The notes: generated by a model not told the origin, from the letters alone. Counted from the stretch's first letter, positions 26,901-35,993 are shown. The stretch is DNA of 64,000 nucleotides from Candidatus Haliotispira prima (GCA_029867005.1 CP123443.1:930001-994000); one strand, 5' to 3'. Numbers and translations are program-made.

Positions 26901-28685
26901 ATCCCATTCTTGCAGGCCGCCGCTGACCAGCTGTTGGCGTTGTTGTTCTCTGCTGATCAATTTCCGGGCCTGTCTCTGCAAACCATCTCTTAGCTTGTGG
27001 TAGGTTTCCTGCTCTTCCTCCAGGTTTTGCAGACGTTTTTCCTGTTCTTTGCGGTAGCGGCGTTGTTCTGTACGTTGCAGCTTCTTCAACTCGTTCAGGT
27101 CGTTTTCAGCCCGTTCGAGGTCTGTCGTCATTCGGCCCGAAGTCTCTTTCCAGTGCTTCCGGACTTCTTCGCTTTCGCCCAAGGCATTGCGCAGACTGCT
27201 GTCCAGCTCTGAATACTTCGCTTCTGAGCCCTGAATCATTTCGTTGAGCTTGTGGGATTGGGCCTCAACCTGCTGCATATCACCGGACAGACGGGACTGC
27301 CATTGACTGTATTCACCGCGCTCATCCATCAGGCTACAGTCTGTCAGCAGTTGTTCCAGGCTGCTTTTCAGCTCACTGTCCTGCGTCAGCAGGGCCAGTA
27401 GTTGCTCCCGACACTCCTGCGTGACGGCGGCGATTTCCTGTTCCGCACCGAGCAACCGGGTTTTTCCGGAGTCCTGAAAGCCGGGTTGTACCAAATTCAG
27501 GCCGAAGAATAGACTGAGACCCTTGTCCCAAAAGGCATTAACCTGTTCAATCTTTTCCGGGAAGACCTGACGCAAAGCAGCCAGAAAAGCTCCCTGCAAC
27601 TGGCGGACGTGCAAACCCCCGGCCAAACCCCCAGAGCAAGCGTGGCCGTTGACAAAGCTTTGTACTAAACGTTCGTTGTGCAGACCCCCGTCATTCCCCT
27701 GCCATTCTGCCAAGTGGGCAAAACTGAGCTGCCAGTTGGTACCGCGCAGACTCCGGGCTTCGTACAGGTAGTTCAGTTTGCGCCACTGCGGCAGAGACTG
27801 AAACAGGTCTCCGACACCTGCCTGAGTGATGACGTGAGTCTGATTCAGGCGGATTTCCAAGCCCGGGTGCAGGGCGGCTACTTTGCAGAGGACATCGAAC
27901 AGAACTGGGATGCGGACAGATTGCTTGCCAAAAATCTCCGTATCCGGTGTGAAACGAATAAAGGTGCCGTCTTCTTTGTCACAGCGGCCCAAACGTTCAC
28001 GTTGGGCAACGCCTTTGACACTCTCCATTTCTGCAAATCTTCGGTTGCGATAGGAGCGAATGAGGAAACGGCTGCTGAGGGCGTTGACCAGTTTTAGGCC
28101 GAGCCCGCTGAGTCCCTCACAATACTGAATCTGACTGTTGTTGGTCTTGCGGTCCCGGTTCAATTCCTGGGTTTCGGCACGCAGCCGATTGTGGGGGATG
28201 CCCCGAGCATAATCGCGTACCGTAATTGTTTCGGAACTGCACAGCACATCAACAACTTTGCCGTGCCCTTGTAAAAACTCATCGACACTGTTGTTGAGTA
28301 ATTCCTGAAATAGCAGGGAGACTCCGCCGTGCCAAGTCCGGTCATTTCCCGTATCATAGCGCAGCTCCTCTGAACCGGAGACAGGCGAATGGGTCATGGG
28401 GTTGCCAATTGTGAGGTAGTTGGTGTAATGGCTCCGAATGTGCTCGATCACGGCACTGGGGCTGCTGCTTTTGACTGTGGTCTGTATGTCTGCCGGTTGG
28501 GCCAACCGGGGCAGGCTCATACCGAGTTTCGCTTTTGTTTCGGCCCGGGCTTGTTCGCCGGCATGGTTCAGAGTAAATGGCACTTCTTGCAGTTGTGGCA
28601 TTTCTACCTTTCTCATCACTTTTCCCATCGACTTTTGAGAATCCTCATCTGCGATGATTGAAGCACTGTCAGAAATATCTTTCAT
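23943..28685 (-). CDS. GyrB-like GHKL ATPase fused to a giant coiled coil
   Basis: About 1580 residues. Residues roughly 80-430 resemble the GyrB/ParE N-terminal region. N box: FQELLNNSVDEF (Glu 128, Asn 132, Asp 135). G1 box: DYARGIP, with Ala for the usual first Gly. G2 box: GLSGLGLKLVNAL. Transducer-like parts: SFVNGHACSGG, then WDKGLSLFFGLNL and DSGKTRLLGAE, where the Lys matches the QTK-loop lysine. TOPRIM and the C-terminal topoisomerase region are absent. Instead there are about 1100 residues of Gln/Glu/Leu-rich heptads, and the last 40 residues form a helix-turn-helix (WSSNEIARATQLSVGEVELIL). I start at ATG 28685; a TTG at 28754 extends it. The domain layout recalls SMC-like or MORC-type DNA-handling ATPases, but this is inference. 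Monocistronic. Confidence 0.85.
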   Translation of the reverse strand: MKDISDSASIIADEDSQKSMGKVMRKVEMPQLQEVPFTLNHAGEQARAETKAKLGMSLPRLAQPADIQTTVKSSSPSAVIEHIRSHYTNYLTIGNPMTHSPVSGSEELRYDTGNDRTWHGGVSLLFQELLNNSVDEFLQGHGKVVDVLCSSETITVRDYARGIPHNRLRAETQELNRDRKTNNSQIQYCEGLSGLGLKLVNALSSRFLIRSYRNRRFAEMESVKGVAQRERLGRCDKEDGTFIRFTPDTEIFGKQSVRIPVLFDVLCKVAALHPGLEIRLNQTHVITQAGVGDLFQSLPQWRKLNYLYEARSLRGTNWQLSFAHLAEWQGNDGGLHNERLVQSFVNGHACSGGLAGGLHVRQLQGAFLAALRQVFPEKIEQVNAFWDKGLSLFFGLNLVQPGFQDSGKTRLLGAEQEIAAVTQECREQLLALLTQDSELKSSLEQLLTDCSLMDERGEYSQWQSRLSGDMQQVEAQSHKLNEMIQGSEAKYSELDSSLRNALGESEEVRKHWKETSGRMTTDLERAENDLNELKKLQRTEQRRYRKEQEKRLQNLEEEQETYHKLRDGLQRQARKLISREQQRQQLVSGGLQEWDRLQQVLKEAGALQQQHDLEQEQILEYLRSAKESTQAKANIADQNIKLAEQKMLQRQEAYLENFQNNALDEFDTIHDEIGRHKQNLSKALNEEQKSAHEKLHKLHTRFAEKLKEEDQRWQKQLKQAEENSQETWQRTMEQRRQGLQHLDRVWREQDSTLEEQRRKQHDFIESWQERLGEGLRETEAHRNVQHELVRNRKELERFFDEQTAAREEQTQIWQDWLEERRKDMATHQELMGAQFSNQEEEWDQQKQAMEAVRAKQMESLQVLGPKLEREIEQEVRQRMNDCLEQFGKLSSEGEQNFEVQRKLLQTKQQTLENELTLVQQKKDTLWDNWNHELGDTQEAMAKQLAKRREDWEQRQESLLEEFDNHLEKLKQKQYAQQYRVEEAQTEQVQTLKQLQQFQRDADERLGNLNKNLSSHTADLRKEIESSVSELRSSTDHQFAQAEQNTREQARLYQQGLLEREREGRGLLEQYQKDFSEKIDSQYQAMNKWDEDFIQRFEERKQNLRKSLNEFSEDLKEKQQEHLAQELGQWSDRFQAEQNTKEEQAAQEAQRSRDRFWQEQQRSVQKETQQQRREFQDLHKQLQTTMERERERLYKELGHLQQLTRQQEEGLENLNQTLTQDVEQHSERLKLELEENHRRFCEKIAGSTRDLDQINSEERQALRDDLANMHQDVSDLKSTIDHSEQTLTNLKKAMPESLKLRKSIEELEQKAGLLRGMEEEITQLHDNLDENNLLGQKISEQLATLLARRNELTEMEEQMQQVLQLSGDLYQQRESLEQQQESVSNYQNQLNKLEYLYNESNDLLGLFDERKDQLLEATSLLHNYSDNLGSLDQKIQVLQEQLEPLELGLDKTQELRQELEQQQQQLQSTQQELGQMQEAIAELHEDSQGIDKMRGWIAKTETRMLELSQDIQNNLRTVETIMRKNQPGERNSHGAGKVDSDVRSTVIQLHSKNWSSNEIARATQLSVGEVELILEMLPSAS

Positions 28686-29064
28686 ATTATACTCATCTAT
28701 TTTGGGGAATAAGCAGATCCACATCCGGGCAGGCAGCAGAGAGCACTTGTCCAAAAGCTACATCGGTCGGTCAGCTTACGGAAAATTTAACATATTCACG
28801 AAAAAAAAACAAATTAATTAATGCAAAAAAAGGTACTGATTTATCCTTCTTGTTTTTCCGGAAATTTGGGTATCCTGTATTCTGCTCTATATATGTGAGT
28901 CATGCTGCCAAAATCGGCCTCAATCGGCCTGAACGCTCGCGGTACCTGCCGGAGATCATTCTCAGGCAGGTGCAAGAATCTTTTGCGGCAGAACTAATGA
29001 GAAAGCCAATGAAAAAGTGAGTGAAAATATCAATACAAAGGCCGACAGAAGGGCCCTATAGACC
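28686..29064. other. intergenic region
   Basis: 379 bp between the coiled-coil gene and rlpA. It begins with an AT-rich stretch (A9 near 28801) that probably holds the promoter of the coiled-coil gene. No gene seen. Confidence 0.5.
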
Positions 29065-30453
29065 TTACTCCTGGCGCACCAGGACATCGCGGATGCCCAG
29101 GCGGGCCAGTTCGGTGCGGTAGTATTCTACCTGTTCTTTATTCAGGTTGACGACAATTAGGCGGTGGTAGTCTCCGTGCTGTTCCAAGTGGATAGGGATG
29201 CCGGCCTCTTCCAAGAGTTGCAAATGTCGGTTGGCGTATTTTAGTTTAGAATAGCTGGCAATCTGGATTGCCAGGCGACGCTGTTCGGGGATTTCTCCCT
29301 CCGTGGCCGCAGGGGTATGGATCGGCGTTCCCATCGGTTTCGTTTGGTTTTGTGTTTTCGTTTGACGCTCTGCGGGCAAAGACAAAATCACCACTTGGGT
29401 CGGAACGACCCCGACTCCCATCATTTCCAAGTCCTCGGCGGCGCGTTTGGAAACATCGATGATGCGTCCGGCAACGAACGGACCCCGGTCATTGACCCGC
29501 ACATCGACACGCTTGTCGTTGTGCAAATTGGTGACTGAAACCACGGTGCCAAATGGCAATGTTTTGTGGGCCGCCGTCATGTCGTACATGTCAAAAGGCT
29601 CTCCACTGGCCGTTTGGCGGCCGTGAAACTTGTCGGCATAGTAGGAGGCTTGGCCTTGTTGGAACATATCCACTTTCAGGCCATCGCTGCGCGGAGCTGC
29701 CTGTACTGTTTCGGTCTGGGCCTGAGTCTGAGTCTGTTGGGGGGCTCCCGAGACCTGTGCTTCGACTGTTGCCGGACTCATGACAACGGCATTTGTCCCA
29801 TCTTCCGGCGGTTCTGACGCGCGATTTGTCGCGGCACCTGCACTTAGTGTTTGGGGTGTTTGGGGTGTTCCGGGCACTCCGCGCCCTGCTTCCCCTGTGC
29901 GCTCGGTACTTACAGGATTATCCGGTCGGGGCACGGCCGTAGACAATTCCGTATTCGAGGGTGTCCCGGGCAAGTCGCGCCGTGAGGTATCACCCCCATT
30001 CGGGGGCGTGGAAACAGTTTCGGGGGTGACCGCAGGGGCGACTGTTTGGAGGGATGGACTGTCTTCGGCATGATCCTGTCGTGCGGCGGGTCTGTTGGTT
30101 TTTTCTATGGCCGCATCACGGATGGCAGGTTGTATGGAAGCATTTCTACCTGCTTTGGCCGTTGCTTCCGGTCCCGATCGGCTTTCCTGAGCTGCAAGTG
30201 CGACCCCATGCCCAAGTCCCGGTTGCCCAACTTGGCTAAGACCCGGCGGCAGCCATGACAACCCCGACCACAATAATATGGCTTGTAATAATATTACCTT
30301 CAATACTATCTTCTGCCATTTGGGAAACGGCCTTCCGGGTATGGAGAAAGCGGCAGCCAAATCAAAAAAGTAGGGTGACATTCCGGAATTTTCCCCCTCT
30401 TGGGTTTGCGCATTGTCGGAATTACTGCATGGGCTTTGCTGTGGGCCTGTCAT
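29065..30453 (-). CDS. rlpA: RlpA-type septal ring protein with SPOR domain
   Basis: 462 residues. A hydrophobic segment at about 50-68 (VLKVILLQAILLW) acts as signal or anchor. A Pro/Thr/Ser-rich low-complexity stretch runs to about 250. The double-psi beta-barrel domain follows, with QASYYADKFHGRQTASGE, AAHKTLPFGTVVSVTN and DVRVNDRGPFVAGRIIDVS, the Asp-Arg-Gly active-site segment of RlpA lytic transglycosylases. A SPOR domain (LAIQIASYSKLKYANRHLQ) ends the protein and binds denuded septal glycan. Known members cut peptidoglycan lacking stem peptides or organise septa. The ATG at 30453 gives the longest frame; a later Met is possible. Confidence 0.88.
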   Translation of the reverse strand: MTGPQQSPCSNSDNAQTQEGENSGMSPYFFDLAAAFSIPGRPFPKWQKIVLKVILLQAILLWSGLSWLPPGLSQVGQPGLGHGVALAAQESRSGPEATAKAGRNASIQPAIRDAAIEKTNRPAARQDHAEDSPSLQTVAPAVTPETVSTPPNGGDTSRRDLPGTPSNTELSTAVPRPDNPVSTERTGEAGRGVPGTPQTPQTLSAGAATNRASEPPEDGTNAVVMSPATVEAQVSGAPQQTQTQAQTETVQAAPRSDGLKVDMFQQGQASYYADKFHGRQTASGEPFDMYDMTAAHKTLPFGTVVSVTNLHNDKRVDVRVNDRGPFVAGRIIDVSKRAAEDLEMMGVGVVPTQVVILSLPAERQTKTQNQTKPMGTPIHTPAATEGEIPEQRRLAIQIASYSKLKYANRHLQLLEEAGIPIHLEQHGDYHRLIVVNLNKEQVEYYRTELARLGIRDVLVRQE

Positions 30454-31356
30454 TCAATACCTCGCGTCACTCCGTCTGTTTAGATTCCCGATATGCAAGA
30501 TTTTGCGGGAAGAAAGATAAAGATATTGTAAAATGCCCGGTTTGCTTGACTCGCTTGGTTCGTCGGGGAGAAGCCCCATCCGACTGTGAGAGCAGGCAGC
30601 TGTCTCGGGAATTTGTTTAAAGGTACTTCATAGCCTGTTCAATGGCCATTCTCGGGCCGTTCAATGGCTTTTCAAGATCGTCTCTTATGGGCTTTGCCGC
30701 CGTGAATCCAGAGAAATCTAAGGAATCCACAGCAGCCAATGCGTAGAAATTCTAGGTAAAGTATAGTGGTGTGGCAAGGGTAAAATGGAACCTTCTGATT
30801 TCCTGTTAAGTGGGCAAAGAAGTGGTCAAGAGAAGAGGACAAGAATCAGGTAAGGAGTGGACAGCAAAAGGGTCGTTAATGAAGGTTGTGACCGTAAAAG
30901 CAGCAGAATTTTTAAAACCGTAGCCATAATTTGTTTTTTGTAAAGAAAATATGTAGGGCCGACCTGTATGCCGTCTTTGGGTATTAAGGTCAATAGACGT
31001 CAATAAAAGAACTGTTGCCGGTCGGGTTGGTTTGGCGCATTGCTTGGGTGATTGGGTGTTTGATCGGGTAATTGGGTAATTGGGTAATTGGGTGTGGGCT
31101 GCCCGGAATCGGAACAGGGAGACACAATTCCCGCACTCTTTCGGGCGGGAAGGAGGAATGAGAGAGGCAGCCCGTATAGGCTTCGGTACCCGGGCCTTTG
31201 GGCAACTTCGGGTTCGCACCCGGAAAAGGTGATCGCCGCATTGATTATAGGAGGCGGCCCGAAAAATAGTTGCACGGCAACAGAGCTTTCACTATATTCC
31301 TTGCAATCTTAATGTAACGTGGGCTTGGTCTGCGTAAAAAATTCAGGAGCCGGTAC
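30454..31356. other. long intergenic / serA leader region
   Basis: 903 bp. The open frames in it lack recognisable motifs. It contains the octanucleotide repeat at 31066-31093. A GC-rich, structured-looking leader runs from about 31130 to 31270 (CCCGCACTCTTTCGGGCGGG stem, ACCCGGGCC and CGGGTTCGCACCCGG hairpins) before serA. No known riboswitch or T-box consensus was recognised. Confidence 0.45.
31066..31093. repeat. octanucleotide tandem repeat upstream of serA
   Basis: Three GGGTAATT units followed by GGGT, about 265 bp before the serA start and outside any gene I accept. Confidence 0.85.
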
Positions 31357-32529
31357 ATGTATAACATTCGCTGCTACAACAATATTTCGGAAAAAGGGTT
31401 GAGTCGTTTGCCCGCTTCCATCAAATATTCGGATAGCGAACCCTCTGCTCAGGATACGCAAAACACGCACGGAATTTTGCTGCGCAGTCACAAATTGCAG
31501 AGCAGTGAGATTGGAGAAAACATTTTTGGCATTGCCCGAGCCGGTGCCGGCACCAACAACATTCCAGTGGAAGAATGCGCCAAGCGCGGTATTGTGGTGT
31601 TCAATACTCCCGGTGCCAATGCCAACAGCGTTAAAGAGCTGGTTGTTTGCGCCATGTTGCTTTCGTCCCGCAAGTTGAGTCAAAGCATCCGGTGGCTGGC
31701 CGAGCTGGGGACTGCGGACCCCCAAAAAGTCGAGGCCGGGAAAAAAATGTTTACCGGCCCCGAAATCTCGGGCAAGACTCTGGGTATTCTTGGCTTGGGG
31801 GCCATCGGCTCCCTGGTGGCGAATGCCGCAGATGCCTTGGGTATGACGGTGATTGGTTATGACCCGTTCCTTTCGGTCAGGAATGCGTTGAAGTTACCCA
31901 AGGGAATCAAATTGTTTGAGGACATCAACGATGTGCTGAGGCAGTCGGACTATATCAGCCTGCACTTGCCCCTGTCGCCGGAAACTAAGGGTCTGCTCAA
32001 AGCGGATAACATCGGAATCATCAAGGAAGGTGCCCGTCTGATTAACTTTGCCCGCGCCGGGCTGGTGGATGAAACGGCCGTGGCCGATGCTCTGAAAACA
32101 GGTCGGATCAGTCACTACGTGTCTGATTTCCCCGACCAAAGATTCTACGGTTTGGAAGGGGCGATCAGCTTTCCGCACTTGGGAGCTTCGACGCCGGAGG
32201 CGGAGGAGAACTGCGCGATAATGGCCTGTGATCAGTTGACGGATTTCCTGTTGCACGGAAATATTCGCAACTCGGTCAACTACCATGATTGTGAGCTGGA
32301 GCGCGATACGGAGCACCGCCTGACCTTCTCCCACGAAAATATTCCCAATATGTTGGGCCAAATTTCTTCGACTTTGGCCAAGGAAAAGTTGAACATTCAG
32401 GAGATGATGAACCGGCACTGTGGCGATTTTGCCTACACGATTCTGGACGTGGATTCGGCTCCGACCGAAAAGACGCTGAAAGAGTTGAGGGCCATTCCCG
32501 GTATCTTGAAGTTGCGCTATTTGACCTAA
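31357..32529 (+). CDS. serA: SerA: D-3-phosphoglycerate dehydrogenase
   Basis: First step of serine synthesis, oxidation of 3-phosphoglycerate with NAD. 390 residues. NAD-binding motif LGILGLGAIGSLVANAA, PGANANSVKELVV, LHLPLSPETKGLL, INFARAGLVDE (the catalytic Arg region), and the His of FPHLGASTPEAEENCA. A C-terminal ACT domain (RLTFSHENIPNMLGQISSTL) is the usual serine-sensing module. The ATG at 31357 is preceded by CAGGAG. Followed 64 bp later by trhO, with no serB or serC nearby. Confidence 0.93.
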   Translation: MYNIRCYNNISEKGLSRLPASIKYSDSEPSAQDTQNTHGILLRSHKLQSSEIGENIFGIARAGAGTNNIPVEECAKRGIVVFNTPGANANSVKELVVCAMLLSSRKLSQSIRWLAELGTADPQKVEAGKKMFTGPEISGKTLGILGLGAIGSLVANAADALGMTVIGYDPFLSVRNALKLPKGIKLFEDINDVLRQSDYISLHLPLSPETKGLLKADNIGIIKEGARLINFARAGLVDETAVADALKTGRISHYVSDFPDQRFYGLEGAISFPHLGASTPEAEENCAIMACDQLTDFLLHGNIRNSVNYHDCELERDTEHRLTFSHENIPNMLGQISSTLAKEKLNIQEMMNRHCGDFAYTILDVDSAPTEKTLKELRAIPGILKLRYLT

Positions 32530-32593
32530 TCGGCGGTCCGGTCCGGCAGATTATTGGCCGAACCGGACCCGTCTGGATTTTGAGGAGGCGAGA

Positions 32594-33595
32594 GTGCCGG
32601 ACAATCAAGTATTGGAAGCAGCGCAGTTGAAAGCGGTGCAGTTAAAAGCAGCGCAGACCGAGGATGGTCTGCGCTTTAGTGTCTGTGCCTTTTACAAGTT
32701 TGTGACCTTGGAAGATTACCCGGAATGGCAAACGCCCCTGAAGGAATTTTGTGTCGAGCGGGGAATTTACGGCACAATCTTGCTGGCCCGTGAGGGCTTT
32801 AACGGAACGGTGGCAGGTTCGTCCGAGGCCATTGCCGAGTTGAAGGCCCATCTAAATGCCGATGAGCGTTTTCGGGACAGCGAGATGAAGGATTCCCGGG
32901 CCGGCGAAATGCCGTTTGATCGTATGAAAGTCCGCATCAAACGTGAAATTGTCGCGTTGGGTGCTCCGGAAATTAACCCGGCCGAGTGTCGCGGTACCTA
33001 TGTTGCACCTGAAGACTGGAACGCCAAGGTGCTGGACCAGGGTATTCCGGTGATTGATACGCGCAACGACTACGAGTATACACTGGGCAGCTTCCCCGGG
33101 GCGATCAACCCGAATACCGCGACATTTAAAGAATTTAAGGACTACGTTGGGACTTTGGACCCGAAGGAGATGCCGAGAGTGGCGATGTTTTGCACCGGCG
33201 GTATCCGCTGTGAAAAGGCCTCAGCTTACATGTTGAGCAAGGGGTTTGAAGAAGTTTGCCACCTGAAAGGCGGCATTTTGCAGTACCTGGAAAACGTGCG
33301 GGAGGATAACCGCTGGGAAGGGGAGTGCTTTGTTTTTGACAACCGGGTTGCCTTGAAAAAGGGCTTAGAGTTGGGCGAGTCCGGTTATTGCATGAACTGC
33401 CAAGCCTCGCTGAAACCCGAAGATATGACGAAAAGTACGGATTGGGAACACGGTGTTTCCTGTCGTCATTGCCATGACCGGACTTCCGAAGAGCAAAAGG
33501 AAGAACTGCGTCTCCGCTTGGAATTGCGCCTCGGCTTGAGACAGCAGAAGAAAACGGCCTCGGTCTTTCCGGTTCCGCTTAATTCTGAGACCTGA
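32594..33595 (+). CDS. trhO: TrhO: tRNA uridine-34 hydroxylase (rhodanese family)
   Basis: TrhO (YceA, UPF0176) makes 5-hydroxyuridine at tRNA position 34 with oxygen. 333 residues: an N-terminal acylphosphatase-like part (FYKFVTLEDYPEWQTPLKEF, GTILLAREGFNGTVAGS), a rhodanese domain with the active-site loop MFCTGGIRCEKASAYM, and a Cys-rich tail (CMNCQASL, CRHCHDRT) that probably binds metal. The GTG start at 32594 has GAGGAGG five bases upstream. The first 20 residues hold a short repeat (QLKAVQLKAAQ) not typical of the family. Confidence 0.93.
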   Translation: MPDNQVLEAAQLKAVQLKAAQTEDGLRFSVCAFYKFVTLEDYPEWQTPLKEFCVERGIYGTILLAREGFNGTVAGSSEAIAELKAHLNADERFRDSEMKDSRAGEMPFDRMKVRIKREIVALGAPEINPAECRGTYVAPEDWNAKVLDQGIPVIDTRNDYEYTLGSFPGAINPNTATFKEFKDYVGTLDPKEMPRVAMFCTGGIRCEKASAYMLSKGFEEVCHLKGGILQYLENVREDNRWEGECFVFDNRVALKKGLELGESGYCMNCQASLKPEDMTKSTDWEHGVSCRHCHDRTSEEQKEELRLRLELRLGLRQQKKTASVFPVPLNSET

Positions 33596-33678
33596 TTCCC
33601 GGGGTTGATTCCTAAGGCTGATTCCTAAGGCTGATTTCGTGGACCGGTTTACGTTGTATTCAGTTGCGTTATGTTGCA

Positions 33679-34455
33679 TTACTTTAGCGTTGGCACCGGA
33701 ACCGGGTAGTTGTAGACCAGTTGCCGGACAATTTTTGCCGCGTTTGCGGCGGCCAGCGGCAGATACTGCTGAAAGTTGACCTTTCCATCCGGGCGCAGCG
33801 GAAAATCGGAAATGGAGCGGACAACCAAGCAGGGGCAGCCGTAAAGAAAGGCGATGTGGGCGATAGAAGCCGCCTCCATATCTACAGCCAAGGCTTTGGG
33901 AAATTTTTCCCGGATCAGAGCAAGCTGCCTGCTGCCGTGTTCGATAAAGGAATCTCCGCTGACAATTTGGCCGATTGTGGCCTTGTTTCCCTGCTCCGAT
34001 TCAGCGGCAAAAAATTCATTGGCCAGTTGCAGTGTCATTTCACGCAGGTGGGGGCCGGAGGGGAAGCACTCCGGGTTGCCGGGGAGTTGGCCATATTTGT
34101 AGCCAAAGGTGCGGACATCGACATCGTGGTAGGCCAGAACATCGGCAATGACAATGTCTCCGTGCCGGCCGTCGGCGAACAGGCCGCCGGCAGAGCCCAA
34201 ATTGACAATGTAATCCACTTTGTGGTTTTGCAGTAAAAGGCCGGTATGCAAAGCCGCTTGGGCTTTGCCAACGCCGCTTTGCAACGCGACAATTTCCGCA
34301 GGTCCGTTTTGGGTTTCCAGGCTGCCGTAGTGCCATTCTAAAATGGGTGTGGAAATGTGGTAGCGGCTCTGTTCGCTCTTGCGGGTATGGTTTTGGAGCA
34401 GGGCGGTCAGTGCATCCAGTTCTTCTTCCATGGCCGCAATAATACCGATTTTCAT
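33679..34455 (-). CDS. mtnN: MtnN: methylthioadenosine/SAH nucleosidase
   Basis: Cleaves MTA and S-adenosylhomocysteine to adenine and the thioribose sugars. Motifs: KIGIIAAMEEELDAL, ALQSGVGKAQAAL, VNLGSAGGL, IADVLAYHDVD, VSGDSFI, AVDMEAASIAHIA (active-site Glu) and VRSISDFP (catalytic Asp). The ATG at 34455 matches the family N-terminus and has AAAGGAAA upstream; the frame extends to 34548 without better support. Some spirochaetes carry several MTA/SAH nucleosidases, so a paralogue elsewhere is possible. Confidence 0.93.
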   Translation of the reverse strand: MKIGIIAAMEEELDALTALLQNHTRKSEQSRYHISTPILEWHYGSLETQNGPAEIVALQSGVGKAQAALHTGLLLQNHKVDYIVNLGSAGGLFADGRHGDIVIADVLAYHDVDVRTFGYKYGQLPGNPECFPSGPHLREMTLQLANEFFAAESEQGNKATIGQIVSGDSFIEHGSRQLALIREKFPKALAVDMEAASIAHIAFLYGCPCLVVRSISDFPLRPDGKVNFQQYLPLAAANAAKIVRQLVYNYPVPVPTLK

Positions 34456-34713
34456 GGGATTTCCTTTATTCAGGCAGGAGATTTTAGAGTCCTGTACCGT
34501 AACGGAAAAGCGGTGTTTGGAAAAGTTGGCTGACAGAACAAATTTCATACCGGAAAATGAAACACGGATACGGGTTCAGACCTATTCTGACGCAGAAAGG
34601 CAGTTTTGAAAGGCCGTATAGGTTCTGTTTCCGGAATATTTGGCAATGGCAGACAGCAAGAGGATGGCAAGACCAAGGCAGGAAAAAACGGCCAAGCCAA
34701 GCCAGACCTCCGT

Positions 34714-35993
34714 CTATTCACTTACTAATACCGTCTTGTCGTTGTTCAAAAAATCAAATTCTTGCCCCCCAAATAGATAGTCTATAGCAACAGAAAAACT
34801 TAAATTAGTAGTTTTTGCCATTCCGTCCCAAAGGCTTACGCTTGTGCCGGGTCCCGAGGTCGTGATATTGTAAAGATCATAGAGTAAGAGTGGTCCGGCA
34901 GTGGTTTTTTTTAAAGGGCGGGTATTTTTGCTGATCTCATCGAATAGGATTGAGGGATTAGTTGAGAATCTCCAAAGATAGCCTCCTCCGGTTGTCAAAA
35001 AATAATAAAACCTTGCCGGGATTAAATAACTCTCGGAAGCCTTATACTCCATATTAGGAGAAGTGCTGCCGGCCGTAACTTGCTTATAAAAACTACTGTA
35101 TGTTCCTCTTGTGGTCGGGTAGGTGGCGGGAAAGTTCTCTGTGGTAAACGCCAGTTTTTCTATGGCTGTACCTGTCGCACCTGCTATGTCATAGAAGTGA
35201 GCGTAGTAGCCGGTGTTCGGGTGCAGCAGTTCCGGAGCGGCGGCAATGGCACTGACAAAGCCTGTAGCACCTCCGTCAACAGACACCGTTACATTTGGAT
35301 TAAACTTGGCAGCAGTCATTTTATCGGTCATGGAAAGGTAGACAGTTCGGGGTGTTCCGTCCGTTTTGGTTTTCCGGGTGTAGAAACCGGGGAGGTCTTT
35401 CACGCCGGCATAGGCGGGAGCTGTGGCATCTTTGCTGACAATAACCCCAATGGTTCCTGTCCCTTGGGTGCCGTTGTCAAACTGTACCAGCCCTTCCCTC
35501 ATGGAGACCCAGGCCATAGAGGTGTTGAGTGTGAGTTTTTCCCACTTGGCATACAGGGTGAGGTTCCCGGTAACAGTCTCTTGAGTAAAGTTGAAAAGTG
35601 TGGCTAGAGTTTGCTCTTTGTACCATCCGGCAAAAACAAAACCGGCTTTGGCGGGGTCTGTCGGTTTGGGGGACTTGTTGCCGCTTGCGATTGTTTGCGA
35701 AGCTACTTCTGTGCCGCCTTGGGAATTGAAAGTGAGGGTGAAGGTTACAGTAGCCGGCAGGTCACCGGTGTCCGCCAGCGGAACACAGGCGAGCAGAGAC
35801 AAACCGAGAACAGACAGGAAAAAGAGGGCTAAAAAAGGAAGGAAAAGTGAATAAAAAGGTTTAGGACGGTTTGCAGGGAATCTAAGTAAATGCCTATTTT
35901 CTAAAGTAGTGTGATATTGGATATTGGATATTGGATATTGGATATTATACTGTTTGGCCGGTCACCGGTCAATAGTGTTATTTCATGTTTCAT
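34714..35993 (-). CDS. phase-variable InlB-repeat lipoprotein, LNTSMAW family (OFF)
   Basis: First of six paralogues in array 2. The lipoprotein frame, read codon by codon, gives HTTLEN, a signal peptide with core LALFFLSVLGLSLLAC, then CVPLADTGD, one InlB-type B repeat (FTLTFNSQGGTEVA to LYAKW) and a domain of about 280 residues starting LNTSMAWVSMREGLVQFDNG that I do not recognise. The ATG at 35993 (GGAGG site, leader MKHEITLLTGDRPNS) lies 191 nt from codon 35802, remainder 2, and stops at TAG 35901-35903. No ATG, GTG or TTG precedes the signal peptide core in the lipoprotein frame. Five repeat units would restore it. Confidence 0.8.
35913..35946. repeat. in-frame heptanucleotide repeat, 4 units
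   Basis: GATATT plus four GGATATT units in the leader of the 34714-35993 gene. Confidence 0.95.

Noticed and set aside
28801-28809. Nine-base A tract upstream of the coiled-coil gene as a phase-variation site
   Set aside because: Its distance from the -10/-35 region cannot be fixed and short A tracts are common in AT-rich gaps; no further support.
30806-31219. Minus-strand frame of 137 codons
   Set aside because: Composition is Arg/Pro/Ser-rich without any motif, there is no ribosome site, and it overlaps the octanucleotide repeat and the hairpin leader.
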